A stretch of DNA of 45,208 nt, taken from contig JANYDH010000170.1 in NCBI GenBank assembly GCA_025359865.1, forward strand, positions 1 through 45,208, given 5' to 3'. Position numbers and translations under genes: made by a program. This document shows positions 7,954 to 16,792 of the stretch, piece after piece (positions within the stretch are counted from its first letter, which is position 1; the number at the start of each line of letters is the position of its first letter). Below the pieces are notes generated by a model. The model was not told the origin of the DNA and ran no database searches. It saw nothing but the letters and a program-made list of their open reading frames with translations. Source of the DNA: Actinomycetes bacterium. Its GTDB lineage: Bacteria; Actinomycetota; Acidimicrobiia; Acidimicrobiales; Ilumatobacteraceae.

Positions 7954-9210
7954 GTGACGACACCACGCCTGCTGCTTCGCACTGCCACCTTTGCCGACGG
8001 TTCCACCGGCGATGTGCGCATCGTCGACGGCCTGATCACCGAACTCGGGCCGAATCTCGCACCGCTCGACGACCGCACGAGCGACCGAACGGGCGATCAG
8101 GGTGAGACGGTGGTCGACCTCGACGGCCGATTGCTACTGCCGGCGCTGACCGAGCCGCACTCCCATCTCGACAAGGCGTTCCTGGCCGATGTCATCTCGA
8201 ACCCGACCGGTGACCTGATGGGAGCGATCGAAGCGATGCTGGCGCATCGGCATCTGATCACGCTCGAGCACACCATCGAACGGGCCGAACGGGCCGCCCG
8301 GCTGATGCTGTCCAACGGCGTCACCGCGATCCGCACCCACGCCGACACCACCTTGGAAAACGGCCGCGAGAACGGCCTGCAGTCGGTGCATGCATTGATC
8401 GAAGTGCGCGAGCGACTTCGTGGGCTCGTCGACATCCAAGTCTGCGCGCTTTCTGGCTGGCCGAGCATTGGCGTAGCCGGTGCCGAGCAGCGCGCGCTGT
8501 TACGCGATGCAGTCTCGGCTGGTGTCGATCTGATCGGTGGTTGCCCGCATCTCGAACCGGATGCGGCTGCGGCCAACGAAGGCTTCCTGTCGATAGCTGC
8601 CGATGCCGGTCTACCGATCGATCTGCACACCGACGAAACCCTCGATCCGGCCGTGCTGTCGTTGGAGGATCTCGCTCGCCGCGTCATCTCATCCGGGTTT
8701 CCCTACGCTGTCACCGCGAGCCACTGCGTCAGCCTTGGTGTGCAGACCGAGCGTCGCCAACGAGAGGTCGCGGAGCTGGTCGCCACCGCAGGGATCAGTG
8801 TGGTCGCACTCCCCCACACCAACCTGTTTCTGCAGGGACGACAACGGCAATCGACCATGCCCCGCGCCCTCACCGCGCTGCGCGCGCTCAGTGCTGCGGG
8901 GGTCAATGTGGCGGCCGGAGCCGACAACATGCAAGACCCGTTCAATCCGGTTGGCAGGGGTGATCCGTTGGAGACCGCTGCACTGATGATCGTGGCCGGA
9001 CACCTGCTCCCCGATGAGGCGTTCGAGACAGTCTCGCGCCGGTCGCGGACGGTGCTTCGCCTGGCTTCGAACGAGTTGGCCGTCGGAGGTGTTGCGGATC
9101 TCGTTGCGATTCGCGCTCCGAGCATTCGCGCCGCGATCGCAATGGGGCCCGGATCACGCGTAGTGGTCAAGAGTGGTCGGATAGTGGCTGGTGATCCAAC
9201 ATGGCGTTGA
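7954..9210 (+). CDS. Cytosine-deaminase-like amidohydrolase
   Basis: The 418-residue protein belongs to the metal-dependent amidohydrolase superfamily, subgroup of cytosine deaminase and N-isopropylammelide hydrolase. Seen are the metal motif EPHSHLDKAF (His69, His71), IRTHADT, the substrate/metal motif IDLHTDE, TASHC and the metal-binding Asp in AGADNMQDPFNPVGRGDPLE. It should hydrolyse a C-N bond in a cyclic nitrogen compound. Translation starts at GTG 7954, one base after the monooxygenase stop. The combination with a RutA-superfamily monooxygenase and a creatininase-family enzyme fits a heterocycle pathway, but the substrate is not determined by sequence. Confidence 0.92.
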   Translation: MTTPRLLLRTATFADGSTGDVRIVDGLITELGPNLAPLDDRTSDRTGDQGETVVDLDGRLLLPALTEPHSHLDKAFLADVISNPTGDLMGAIEAMLAHRHLITLEHTIERAERAARLMLSNGVTAIRTHADTTLENGRENGLQSVHALIEVRERLRGLVDIQVCALSGWPSIGVAGAEQRALLRDAVSAGVDLIGGCPHLEPDAAAANEGFLSIAADAGLPIDLHTDETLDPAVLSLEDLARRVISSGFPYAVTASHCVSLGVQTERRQREVAELVATAGISVVALPHTNLFLQGRQRQSTMPRALTALRALSAAGVNVAAGADNMQDPFNPVGRGDPLETAALMIVAGHLLPDEAFETVSRRSRTVLRLASNELAVGGVADLVAIRAPSIRAAIAMGPGSRVVVKSGRIVAGDPTWR

Positions 9211-9307
9211 CGACTCCATTCGTGCGGGCTGCCGGCACCTCCCAGGAAACGAACTGTTCACAGCGGGCGTGGATTGCCGATCGTCCGCGCCATGTAGGGT
9301 TCCACCA

Positions 9308-10078
9308 ATGACCGATCGGGCACAGAGCGCCTCGCTCACACCTTTGCCCCTCGCGGGACGTCGCGCCGTCATTACCGGCGCAGGTCGCGGTATCGGCGCA
9401 GAGATCGCCCGCCGTTTTGTCGATGAGGGCGCCACCGTCGCCATCATCGACATCATCGAGCCCGAGACTCACGACGTGGGCGGTTCCATCGGCGCCAAGG
9501 TGGCGCTTGCCGACCTTCGTGATCCGGTGGCGACGCGACGCGCGACACAGCAGGCCATCGACGAACTCGGCGGTATCGACATTCTGGTCAACAACGCCGG
9601 CGTCCTTCGTTTCTCGGCATTGCTCGACATCACGATCGAGGACTGGGATCTCACGTTCGACGTCAATGTTCGAGCGATGCTGCTCACCACGCAGGTCGCC
9701 GCGGCAGCGATGATTGCGCAGGGCCATGGCGGCACCATCATCAACATGGCCAGCATGGGCGGCAAGGTCGGTTCGCCGAACCAGGCCCACTACGCAGCAT
9801 CGAAAGCCGCCGTGATCGGCTTGACCCGTGTCACCGCAATGGAGCTTGGCCCGCACCAGATCACCGCCAACTGCATCTGCCCCGGCTATGTGCTGACCGA
9901 GATGGGGGCTGCCACGCGTACACCCGAGATGCTGGCCAACTGGTCGGCCAAGTCACCGTTGAACCGACTCGCTCAGCCGTCCGACGTTGCCAACATGGCC
10001 GTGTTCCTCGCTTCCGACCAGGCGAGCTACTGCACCGGCCAGGCGCTCAACGTCACCGGCGGAATGGTGATGCACTGA
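9308..10078 (+). CDS. Short-chain dehydrogenase/reductase
   Basis: The 256-residue classical SDR has the cofactor motif TGAGRGIG (residues 23-30), NNAG (95-98), active-site Ser149 in MASMGG and Tyr162-x3-Lys166 in HYAASK. The Asp in AIIDII after strand 2 favours NAD(H). The preferred ATG at 9308 follows TAGGG at 9295-9299; the open frame extends further upstream without homology. Its stop overlaps the start of the ABC ATPase gene by one base (TGATG), placing it in the importer operon. It likely interconverts an alcohol and ketone in the same pathway; the substrate is unknown. Confidence 0.93.
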   Translation: MTDRAQSASLTPLPLAGRRAVITGAGRGIGAEIARRFVDEGATVAIIDIIEPETHDVGGSIGAKVALADLRDPVATRRATQQAIDELGGIDILVNNAGVLRFSALLDITIEDWDLTFDVNVRAMLLTTQVAAAAMIAQGHGGTIINMASMGGKVGSPNQAHYAASKAAVIGLTRVTAMELGPHQITANCICPGYVLTEMGAATRTPEMLANWSAKSPLNRLAQPSDVANMAVFLASDQASYCTGQALNVTGGMVMH

Positions 10079-10887
10079 TGGCCGTTTTCTCCGCCGACCG
10101 CAGCCCCTTTGCTGCAACCAGAAGCCACATGGGACCCATGACCGACGCACTTTCAACACCCGCTCTATCGTTCAACGCCGTGTCGATGGTGTTCCCTGAC
10201 GGCACTCATGCGCTGAGTGAAACCTCGTTCGACGTCCGCCCCGGCGAGTTCGTCACCGTCGTAGGCCCATCCGGGTGCGGGAAGAGCACACTGCTGCGGA
10301 TCGCCTCGGGACTCAACAAGCCCACTACGGGCACGGTCACCGTCGAACGATCGACCCTTGGCTATGTGTTCCAAGACGCCACCTTGCTGCAGTGGCGCAC
10401 TGTGCAACGCAACGTGGAACTGCTTGCAGAACTTGAAGGAATCGGTGTTCTAGAGCGCCGTCGGCGCGCCGCAGAGAACATCGCCCTCGTCGGGTTGAGC
10501 GGGTTCGAGAACAAGTACCCCAAGCAACTCTCTGGCGGGATGAAGATGCGTGCATCGCTGGCCCGATCCCTCGTGCTCGATCCCAAGGTGTTCCTGTTCG
10601 ACGAACCGTTCGGTGCCGTCGACGAGATCACCCGCGAACGTCTCAACGACGAAGTCATTTCGTTGTTCCAGCGCAAAGGGTTCGCTGGCCTGTTCATCAC
10701 CCACTCCATCAGCGAAGCGGTCTTTTTGTCGACACGCATCCTCGTGATGAGTGCACGCCCCGGCCGCCTCGTCGGAGAGTTCTCGGTGCCGTTCGAGTAT
10801 CCGCGATCGCCCGACCTGCGATTCGATCCCGCGTTCGCCGAGTTGTCCGGCGAGATCTCACATGCCCTCCGAGGAGCACACACATGA
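10078..10887 (+). CDS. ABC importer ATP-binding protein (nitrate/sulfonate/taurine type)
   Basis: The 269-residue nucleotide-binding subunit shows Walker A GPSGCGKST (residues 63-71), a Q-loop in VFQD, the signature LSGGMKMR, Walker B VFLFDEPFGAVD and the switch His in FITHSISEA. This arrangement is that of SsuB/TauB/ThiZ-like ATPases. It powers uptake through the adjacent permease. An internal ATG at 10138 (MTDALSTPAL) is an alternative start. The stop overlaps the permease start by 4 bp, indicating coupled translation. Confidence 0.95.
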   Translation: MAVFSADRSPFAATRSHMGPMTDALSTPALSFNAVSMVFPDGTHALSETSFDVRPGEFVTVVGPSGCGKSTLLRIASGLNKPTTGTVTVERSTLGYVFQDATLLQWRTVQRNVELLAELEGIGVLERRRRAAENIALVGLSGFENKYPKQLSGGMKMRASLARSLVLDPKVFLFDEPFGAVDEITRERLNDEVISLFQRKGFAGLFITHSISEAVFLSTRILVMSARPGRLVGEFSVPFEYPRSPDLRFDPAFAELSGEISHALRGAHT

Positions 10888-11789
10888 CTGCGCTCACTGT
10901 TGGTTCCGGTGCATCCATTGGTGCCGAGAACGATCTTTCCGATTTGAACGAGCTCGACCCAGCGCCACCGGAAGCTGCTCGTTCGAAGAAGTTCGAGTGG
11001 AGCCAGATCATCGGCCCAGCGGTAACCACCGTGGTGTTCATCATGGTCTGGCACTACATGCATTCGTCAGGGATGCGGTACTTCTTCGACAAGCCCGGCT
11101 TCTTGCTGCCAGCCCCCGAGACGGTCATCAACGACTCGTTCATCAATGCGACAGCCCGCGGCAGCTTGCTCAACGGGCTGAAGTGGACGGCCGTGGTCGC
11201 CACGATCGGCCTGCTGATCGCAATCGTGCTGGGCATGGCGGTCGCAGTCCTCATGGCACAAGCCAAATGGGCCGAGCGCTCGATGTATCCCTACCTCATT
11301 GCCCTGCAGGCCATCCCGGTCCTCGCTGTCGTTCCGGTCATCGCAGCGGTGTTTCCCACCGGTATGGCTCCTCGGCTGTTCGTCTGCGTGATGATCTCGA
11401 TCTTTCCGATCGTCACCAACACGTTGTTCGGTCTGACGTCGGCCGACGTCGGCCAACACGACCTGTTCACCCTGCGCGGAGCATCACGGTGGACTCGGTT
11501 GATGAAATTGCAGTTCCCTGCCGCAATGCCCGCGATCTTCACCGGCTTTCGCATCAGCGCCGGACTCTCGGTGATCGGTGCCGTTGTCGGCGAGCAGTTC
11601 TTTCGCGGTTCGAGCAAGGCCGGCCTCGGAATCGTCATGGAGCAGTATCGCCAAAAGATCAAGTTCCCTCAGATCTACGGCGGCCTGGTACTCACCGCCA
11701 GTCTCGGGATTGCCGTGTTCTTCCTGTTCGGGTACATCGGCAACCTTGTGATCGGCCATTGGTACGACAACAGTCGCAAGACCAATTGA
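10884..11789 (+). CDS. ABC importer permease (SsuC/TauC/ThiX-like)
   Basis: The 301-residue integral membrane protein has about six membrane helices after a charged N-terminal tail of about 35 residues. The coupling-helix region reads TLRGASRWTRLMKLQFPAAMPAIFTGFR, a variant of the EAA motif by which binding-protein-dependent permeases contact the ATPase. The ATGA overlap with the ATPase gene and the lipoprotein gene just downstream complete an importer of the NitT/TauT superfamily. The substrate is unassigned. Confidence 0.94.
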   Translation: MTALTVGSGASIGAENDLSDLNELDPAPPEAARSKKFEWSQIIGPAVTTVVFIMVWHYMHSSGMRYFFDKPGFLLPAPETVINDSFINATARGSLLNGLKWTAVVATIGLLIAIVLGMAVAVLMAQAKWAERSMYPYLIALQAIPVLAVVPVIAAVFPTGMAPRLFVCVMISIFPIVTNTLFGLTSADVGQHDLFTLRGASRWTRLMKLQFPAAMPAIFTGFRISAGLSVIGAVVGEQFFRGSSKAGLGIVMEQYRQKIKFPQIYGGLVLTASLGIAVFFLFGYIGNLVIGHWYDNSRKTN

Positions 11790-11869
11790 CCCATCTCAGA
11801 TCTCCATCCACCCGAGGCGGTTCACAGCCTCCCTACCCAGCGTGAACAACTAGAACAAGGAGCCATCCC

Positions 11870-13171
11870 ATGCAATTCCGACGAACGAGCACCCTGATCG
11901 CACTGCCACTCGTGGCAGCGATCGCCCTAGCGGCGTGTGGCAGTGACAAGAAAGATATTGCTGCTGCTACCACCACAGCAGCAGCCGCTGCCACCACTGC
12001 CGCACCGGCAGGCACCGAAGCCCCGGCAGGGACCGAGGCCCCGGCAGGGACCGAAGCCCCGGCAGGGACCGAAGCCCCGGCAGGGACCGAGGCCCCGGCA
12101 GGTACCGAAGCCCCGGCAGCGGGCGGCAGCCTCAAAGGTGTTTGCCCCGATCAGGTCACCATTCAGACCGACTGGATGCCAGAGGCCGAACACGGCTTCT
12201 TGTACCAGATGGTCGGCGAGGGGTACACCATCGACAAGGAAAAGGCCGCAGTGGTCGGGCCGCTGATCGACGCCAAGGGTGCTGATACCGGTGTGAAAAT
12301 TCGGATCCAGTCCGGTGGCGCCGCTCAGAACTTCCAGAGCGTCACCTCGATCATGTACCAAGACGACAACGTCCTGCTCGGTTTCGTCTACACCGACGAG
12401 GCCATCCAGAACTCGGCCACCTTCCCCACCATCTCCATCGAATCCGGGTTCGAAAAGAACCCGCAGATGATCATGTGGGATCCGGCCACGTATCCCGATG
12501 TGAAGGGCATCGCCGACCTCGGCAAGGCGAAGGTCAAGATCCGCTACTTCGGCGGCGCTGCATACATGGACTTCTTCACGTCGAAAGGAATCCTGTCGAA
12601 GGACCAGGTCGACGGTTCGTACACCGGTGACCCCAGCCTGTTCGTGACAGACGAGGGTAAGTCGGCACAGCAGGGCTTCGGCTCGGCTGAGCCGTTCCTC
12701 TACGAAAACGAATTGAAGGATTGGAAGAAGCCGGTCAAGTACGAGTACATCAACGACGCAGGTTGGGCCAACTACGCCGAGTCGATCGCCACGAAGCCGG
12801 ACAACGTCACCAAGTACGGCGACTGCTTCAAGGTGCTCGTTCCGATCATCCAGCAGGCCAGCGTCGACTATGTCAACGACCCTGCTCGCACCAACGCGAT
12901 CATCCTCGCTGCGGCCGACGGTTTCGGTGCTGACTTCGGATGGACCTACACCAAGGGTGCGGCCGACTACGGCGTCGCCACGATGAAGAAGGACGGCCTC
13001 GTCGCGAATGGAGCCGACGGGGTCATGGGCAAGTTCGACATGAAGCGCGTCGACGACCTCATCGCCATTGCTACCCCGGTGTACACGGCACAGGACAGCC
13101 CGCCGAAGAAAGACCTGAAGTCGTCCGACTTCGTCACCAACGAATTCATCGACGACTCGATCAAGCTCTGA
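11870..13171 (+). CDS. ABC importer substrate-binding lipoprotein (NMT1/ThiY-like)
   Basis: The 433-residue protein starts with a signal peptide ending in the lipobox LAAC (Cys22), so it should be lipid-anchored outside the membrane. A Thr/Ala-rich linker with six APAGTE repeats follows, a style common in acidimicrobial lipoproteins. The binding domain opens with TIQTDWMPEAEHGFLYQM, resembling the WxPxxxH start of NMT1/THI5-type proteins that bind pyrimidine-like compounds, and contains SGGAAQNFQSVTS. AAGGAGCC before the ATG is a strong ribosome site. A 6-bp inverted repeat (11820-11847) lies between permease and this gene. The ligand is unknown; a small nitrogenous ring is suggested by family and neighbours. 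Confidence 0.88.
   Translation: MQFRRTSTLIALPLVAAIALAACGSDKKDIAAATTTAAAAATTAAPAGTEAPAGTEAPAGTEAPAGTEAPAGTEAPAGTEAPAAGGSLKGVCPDQVTIQTDWMPEAEHGFLYQMVGEGYTIDKEKAAVVGPLIDAKGADTGVKIRIQSGGAAQNFQSVTSIMYQDDNVLLGFVYTDEAIQNSATFPTISIESGFEKNPQMIMWDPATYPDVKGIADLGKAKVKIRYFGGAAYMDFFTSKGILSKDQVDGSYTGDPSLFVTDEGKSAQQGFGSAEPFLYENELKDWKKPVKYEYINDAGWANYAESIATKPDNVTKYGDCFKVLVPIIQQASVDYVNDPARTNAIILAAADGFGADFGWTYTKGAADYGVATMKKDGLVANGADGVMGKFDMKRVDDLIAIATPVYTAQDSPPKKDLKSSDFVTNEFIDDSIKL
12002..12109. repeat. 18-bp in-frame tandem repeat (APAGTE linker)
   Basis: Six copies of an 18-bp unit, consensus GCCCCGGCAGGGACCGAR, encode Ala-Pro-Ala-Gly-Thr-Glu six times in the linker of the binding lipoprotein. Copies are nearly identical at DNA level, which favours slippage or recombination that changes linker length without breaking the frame. 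Confidence 0.93.
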
Positions 13172-13185
13172 TCGAAATCTGACCT

Positions 13186-13215
13186 GGGGGGTACCGGTTC
13201 ACGCCGGTACCCCCC
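13186..13215. terminator. Bidirectional terminator hairpin
   Basis: A perfect 12-bp stem, GGGGGGTACCGG at 13186-13197 with CCGGTACCCCCC at 13204-13215, closes a 6-nt loop. It sits midway between the convergent stops of the binding-protein gene and the creatininase-family gene. There is no U-tract, so termination efficiency is uncertain, but position and strength fit a shared terminator. Confidence 0.75.
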
Positions 13216-13225
13216 CACGTCGCGT

Positions 13226-14005
13226 TCAGCGACCGAAATCGAACGCGGCAATCTCGCGCAGCGCCTCACCGAACGCCTGGACAGCGCCATCGAACAGTTG
13301 CTTGCCGAGTTCCGCTGTGGCAACCGTGGGGTCGCCGACGTATCCCTCGGGATTGAAGTCATTCGACAACCACCCGAAGCTGACCTTGCCCCCGAACCGC
13401 ACGTAGTTGTTCTGCGCGATCTTTTCTGGCACGTGCCGCTGGCCGAGCTCCATCCGCACCAACTGCGGTGCGAGGTGCAACATGATCGATGTCTCGTCGG
13501 TACCGCCGTGGACGCCCATACCCAGTTCAGCTGCCGGAGAGGTTCCACCTTGGTCGGGCGGTACGCCAGGATGGGCGAGGAAGGTCCGCAGCCCATGGGC
13601 GAGGCGCAGTTCTCGAAGAGCGACGTTCAACAGCGCGCTGTTACCGCCGTGACCATTGAAGAACACCAGGCGCTGCGCGTTCGTGGTGGCCACACAACGG
13701 CCAATGTCGTCGAGCACCGCCAACAACGTGGTAGCAGACAACCAGATCGTGCCTGGCGACCAAGCGTGTTCGTTCGATTTGGTGTACTCCAACGTCGGGA
13801 GCAGCCATGCATCGACCTCGTCGCCGTACCGCTCGATCGCGGCCTCGGCCACCGCCGCCGCGATGACCGAATCGGTACTGAGTGGAAGGTGCGGACCGTG
13901 CTGTTCGACTGCTCCGAGCGGCTGCACGATGATGCTGTCGGCGGTAAGTCGCTGGGCGATCTCGGGACCTCGGAGGTCGACCAGATGACGGGTGCGTGAA
14001 GTCAC
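13226..14005 (-). CDS. Creatininase family amidohydrolase
   Basis: The 259-residue protein shows the creatininase fold signatures PLGAVEQHGPHLPLSTD (metal ligands Glu34, His36, Asp45), FNGHGGN (His119 region) and HGGTDETS (Glu ligand). Family members hydrolyse cyclic amides such as creatinine and formamidopyrimidine intermediates, and include MftE-type peptidases. No mycofactocin genes are seen here, so a hydrolase in the neighbouring catabolic cluster is more likely. The GTG at 14005 is the only suitable start; an ATG two bases upstream meets a stop at once. It is convergent with the importer genes and divergent from the FAD oxidoreductase. Confidence 0.88.
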   Translation of the reverse strand: MTSRTRHLVDLRGPEIAQRLTADSIIVQPLGAVEQHGPHLPLSTDSVIAAAVAEAAIERYGDEVDAWLLPTLEYTKSNEHAWSPGTIWLSATTLLAVLDDIGRCVATTNAQRLVFFNGHGGNSALLNVALRELRLAHGLRTFLAHPGVPPDQGGTSPAAELGMGVHGGTDETSIMLHLAPQLVRMELGQRHVPEKIAQNNYVRFGGKVSFGWLSNDFNPEGYVGDPTVATAELGKQLFDGAVQAFGEALREIAAFDFGR

Positions 14006-14051
14006 ATCGTCAAGCTACAACGCACCCTGCGCCGCACGGCAGAATGTCACC

Positions 14052-15668
14052 ATGTCTGCATCGACTCCCTCTGTCAGCCGGTCGTCGAAGTCTGCGCAGC
14101 AACCTCGGGCTCACGACTTCGATGCAATCGTCGTGGGCGGTGGTCACAACGGCTTGGTATGCGCCGCGTACTTGGCCAAGGCAGGGCGGCGCACGCTGCT
14201 GATCGAGGCCCGATCGTCGGTCGGTGGCACGGCATCCAGCGAAGACTTCGCCGGGGCACGCGTCAACATCTGCAACTGCGACCACATCACGTTCCGCACC
14301 ACGCCGGTGATCGATGAGTTAGGTCTTAGCGAGCACGGCCTGCGCTATCTCGACGTCGAGCCCGCCCAGATCAATGCCGCGTGGAGTGGCGGACCGGCAT
14401 GGCCGATCTTTCACGATGTCGGCCAGACCATCGATGCGCTTGGCCAGACCTACCCGCGTGAAGTCGATGGGTATCGGCGCTACCTGAAGTACGCCATTCC
14501 GGCCGTGCGGCTCGTGTTCGATGCAGCCAATGATCCGCCCTCGCTCGGCGGGTTGACCAAGAAGGTGATGGCACGACGAGGCCGTGGCGTCAGCACCTTG
14601 TTGCGGTGGAGTCGGCGCAGCGCCGCCGACATCATGCGAGAGTTCTTCACTGCCGACGCGTTGCAGGCACCCGCAATCGTGACTGGGCCGATGGTGTGGG
14701 GCATTTCGCCGGAGACCCCCGGTTCCGGACTCGGTGCGCTCACGTACGCGCTGCGTCATGTTGGTTCGGTCGGTCGACCCGTTGGAGGCAGCGGAATGGT
14801 GCCCGATGCATTGGCCAGCGCGTTGATCTCGTTCGGGGGGGAACTGCGGACCAGCACCAAGGTGCAGGCGATCAACTGCGAAGGTGACGGCGTTCGCGGC
14901 GTCACCTTGGATGACGGCACCGAGATCACCGCCCGCGTGGTCGTGTCTGCATGCAATCCGCACGACACGTTCCTGAGATGGCTGACCAATGCCCCACCGC
15001 AGGCCGACAACCTGATCGCACGATGGCGGAAGGCGCCCCACGAACAAGGCTACGAGTCGAAAATCGACGCGATCATCGCAGCGGTCCCCCGCCTGAAGGC
15101 GCTCCCGAGCCGGATCGCCAACCAACTCGGCGATAGCGCGGCCAACGCCACCACGATCATCGCTCCGTCATTGGCCGAGATCCACCGCGGGTACGGCCTG
15201 CTCGGGCGCGGCGAAGTCCTTGATCAGCCGGGGTTGCTCGTCAACGTTCCCACGGCGGCCGACGCGTCGATCGCTCCCAACCATGGCCGTACTGGTCAGC
15301 ACGTACTCAGCCTCGAGGCGCTCTACACACCGTACGGGCTTCACGGCGGGTGGCCGAGCAGCACCGAGCCCCGCCGCTGGCTCGAGCAATACGCCACGCT
15401 TGTCGACGGCGACTTCCTTGGCTCGTTGGGCGAGTGGCGGGCGATGACACCCGACCGGTATGAGCGTGAGTTTCACCTACCGGCCGGGCACGCCACGAGC
15501 TTCGCTGGCGGACCACTCGCTGCAATCATCAACCGTCAACCCGAGTTGACCCGCTACCGCACGCCCGTGAACGGCCTCTTCCTCACGGGCGCAGCAACCT
15601 TTCCCGGTGCCGGAGTGTGGGGCGCTAGCGGAAGGAATGCGGCCATGACGGTGTTGAGGACAGTGTGA
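14052..15668 (+). CDS. FAD-dependent oxidoreductase, phytoene desaturase-like
   Basis: The 538-residue flavoprotein begins with the dinucleotide-binding motif IVVGGGHNGLVCAAYLA (residues 26-42) and the ARSSVGGTA segment that follows the ribose-binding acid, and ends with the second FAD motif LFLTGAATFPGAGVWGASGRNAA. This is the 'NAD(P)/FAD-dependent oxidoreductase, phytoene desaturase/PYROXD2-like' superfamily. No carotenoid genes are nearby, so a carotenoid role is not supported. The ATG at 14052 is chosen over an upstream GTG at 13992 that would overlap the divergent creatininase gene. It probably oxidises an amine or alkene in the same metabolic neighbourhood, by inference only. Confidence 0.87.
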   Translation: MSASTPSVSRSSKSAQQPRAHDFDAIVVGGGHNGLVCAAYLAKAGRRTLLIEARSSVGGTASSEDFAGARVNICNCDHITFRTTPVIDELGLSEHGLRYLDVEPAQINAAWSGGPAWPIFHDVGQTIDALGQTYPREVDGYRRYLKYAIPAVRLVFDAANDPPSLGGLTKKVMARRGRGVSTLLRWSRRSAADIMREFFTADALQAPAIVTGPMVWGISPETPGSGLGALTYALRHVGSVGRPVGGSGMVPDALASALISFGGELRTSTKVQAINCEGDGVRGVTLDDGTEITARVVVSACNPHDTFLRWLTNAPPQADNLIARWRKAPHEQGYESKIDAIIAAVPRLKALPSRIANQLGDSAANATTIIAPSLAEIHRGYGLLGRGEVLDQPGLLVNVPTAADASIAPNHGRTGQHVLSLEALYTPYGLHGGWPSSTEPRRWLEQYATLVDGDFLGSLGEWRAMTPDRYEREFHLPAGHATSFAGGPLAAIINRQPELTRYRTPVNGLFLTGAATFPGAGVWGASGRNAAMTVLRTV

Positions 15669-15704
15669 CACCGTACGATCGGTGACAACAGCAAGGAACT
15701 TGCA

Positions 15705-16781
15705 ATGACACAGGGTTCGTTCTCGCTCGGGAAAGTGTTCGGCATCCCGGTGCTCGTTCATTGGAGCGTCGTCCTCGTCATCGTCATGTTCGGCGACAGC
15801 CTGGCACAACAGTACGGTTGGGTAGCTGCGTCGGTCGCCCTGGTGGCATTCCTCGCGTCGATCCTCGCCCATGAGTTCGCTCATGCGCTGGTTGCACGAC
15901 GTCACAGCGTCAATACGATCTCGATCCAGTTATGGGCATTGGGAGGCGTCGCCCGACTCGATCGCGAGGCGCCAACCGCGCGTGCCGAAGGATGGATCGC
16001 GGTAGCCGGGCCGATCACCAGTCTCGTGCTCGGTGTAGCAGCACTCGGCGCATTCTTTGGGCTCGATGCCCTTGGCGTGGACCGCGCCGGTCTGGGTGCT
16101 CTCGGATGGATCGGGCTGATCAACACTGCGCTTGCCGTGTTCAATATGCTGCCCGGTTCACCGCTCGATGGTGGTCGAGTCTTGAAAGCTTGGAGATGGG
16201 GCCGACATGGCGACCGGTTTCGCGCTGCACGCGAAGCATCGAATGCGGGCAAGGCGATCGGCTTTTCGATGGCCGGAGTCGGTGGGGTCATCGTGTTGAA
16301 CGGTCACTCCGGTCTCATTCTGGTGATCACCGGACTGTTCATCGCCGTGAGCGCGAAGACCGAGCACATCGCCGCCGATATGGCTGAACGACTTCAGGGT
16401 GTGCGGATTCGCGATCTCACGTGGTTCGGTGTCGCTCACGCAACGACCGATACCGATGCCGACACCATGCTGTGGCAGCGGTCGCGCCTCGGCGAGGCCG
16501 GAATGGTCGCAATCGAGCGAGCCGATGGAGAACTCGCCGGAATCGTCACCGAGGAGCAGTTGCTCGCGGTGCCCGAGTGGCGGCGGCCCACGGTGCTCCT
16601 AGCATCGTTGATGGTCCCGATGAACCAGATCGCCCACGCGCAACTCGACGAGGAACTCGCCAACGTACTGCCGCGCCTATCCGCCAAGGCGCCGTTCGTC
16701 ACCGTGTGGCGTGAGGGCAAACTGCTCGGCGTGGTGCCTCGTCGCAGGTTGCTCGGCAGGCTGAAGGCAGCCCAGTCATAG
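15705..16781 (+). CDS. Site-2-type intramembrane metalloprotease (M50) with C-terminal regulatory domain
   Basis: The 358-residue membrane protein has the zinc motif HEFAH (residues 56-60) in an early helix and the third ligand in NMLPGSPLDGGRVL (Asp155), diagnostic of the M50 family. About six membrane helices are visible. The C-terminal 130 residues are soluble and resemble a degenerate CBS pair (AERLQGVRIRDL... AGIVTEEQLLAV), as in SpoIVFB/Rip3-like members. Such proteases cut membrane-bound regulators such as anti-sigma factors. AAGGAA lies at good spacing before the ATG. No obvious substrate gene is adjacent. Confidence 0.92.
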   Translation: MTQGSFSLGKVFGIPVLVHWSVVLVIVMFGDSLAQQYGWVAASVALVAFLASILAHEFAHALVARRHSVNTISIQLWALGGVARLDREAPTARAEGWIAVAGPITSLVLGVAALGAFFGLDALGVDRAGLGALGWIGLINTALAVFNMLPGSPLDGGRVLKAWRWGRHGDRFRAAREASNAGKAIGFSMAGVGGVIVLNGHSGLILVITGLFIAVSAKTEHIAADMAERLQGVRIRDLTWFGVAHATTDTDADTMLWQRSRLGEAGMVAIERADGELAGIVTEEQLLAVPEWRRPTVLLASLMVPMNQIAHAQLDEELANVLPRLSAKAPFVTVWREGKLLGVVPRRRLLGRLKAAQS

Positions 16782-16792
16782 CCACTCGCTGA

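Noticed and set aside
14052-15668. Carotenoid desaturase (crtI)
   Set aside because: The fold matches, but no other carotenoid gene is nearby and related PYROXD2-like proteins act elsewhere, so only the family name is kept.
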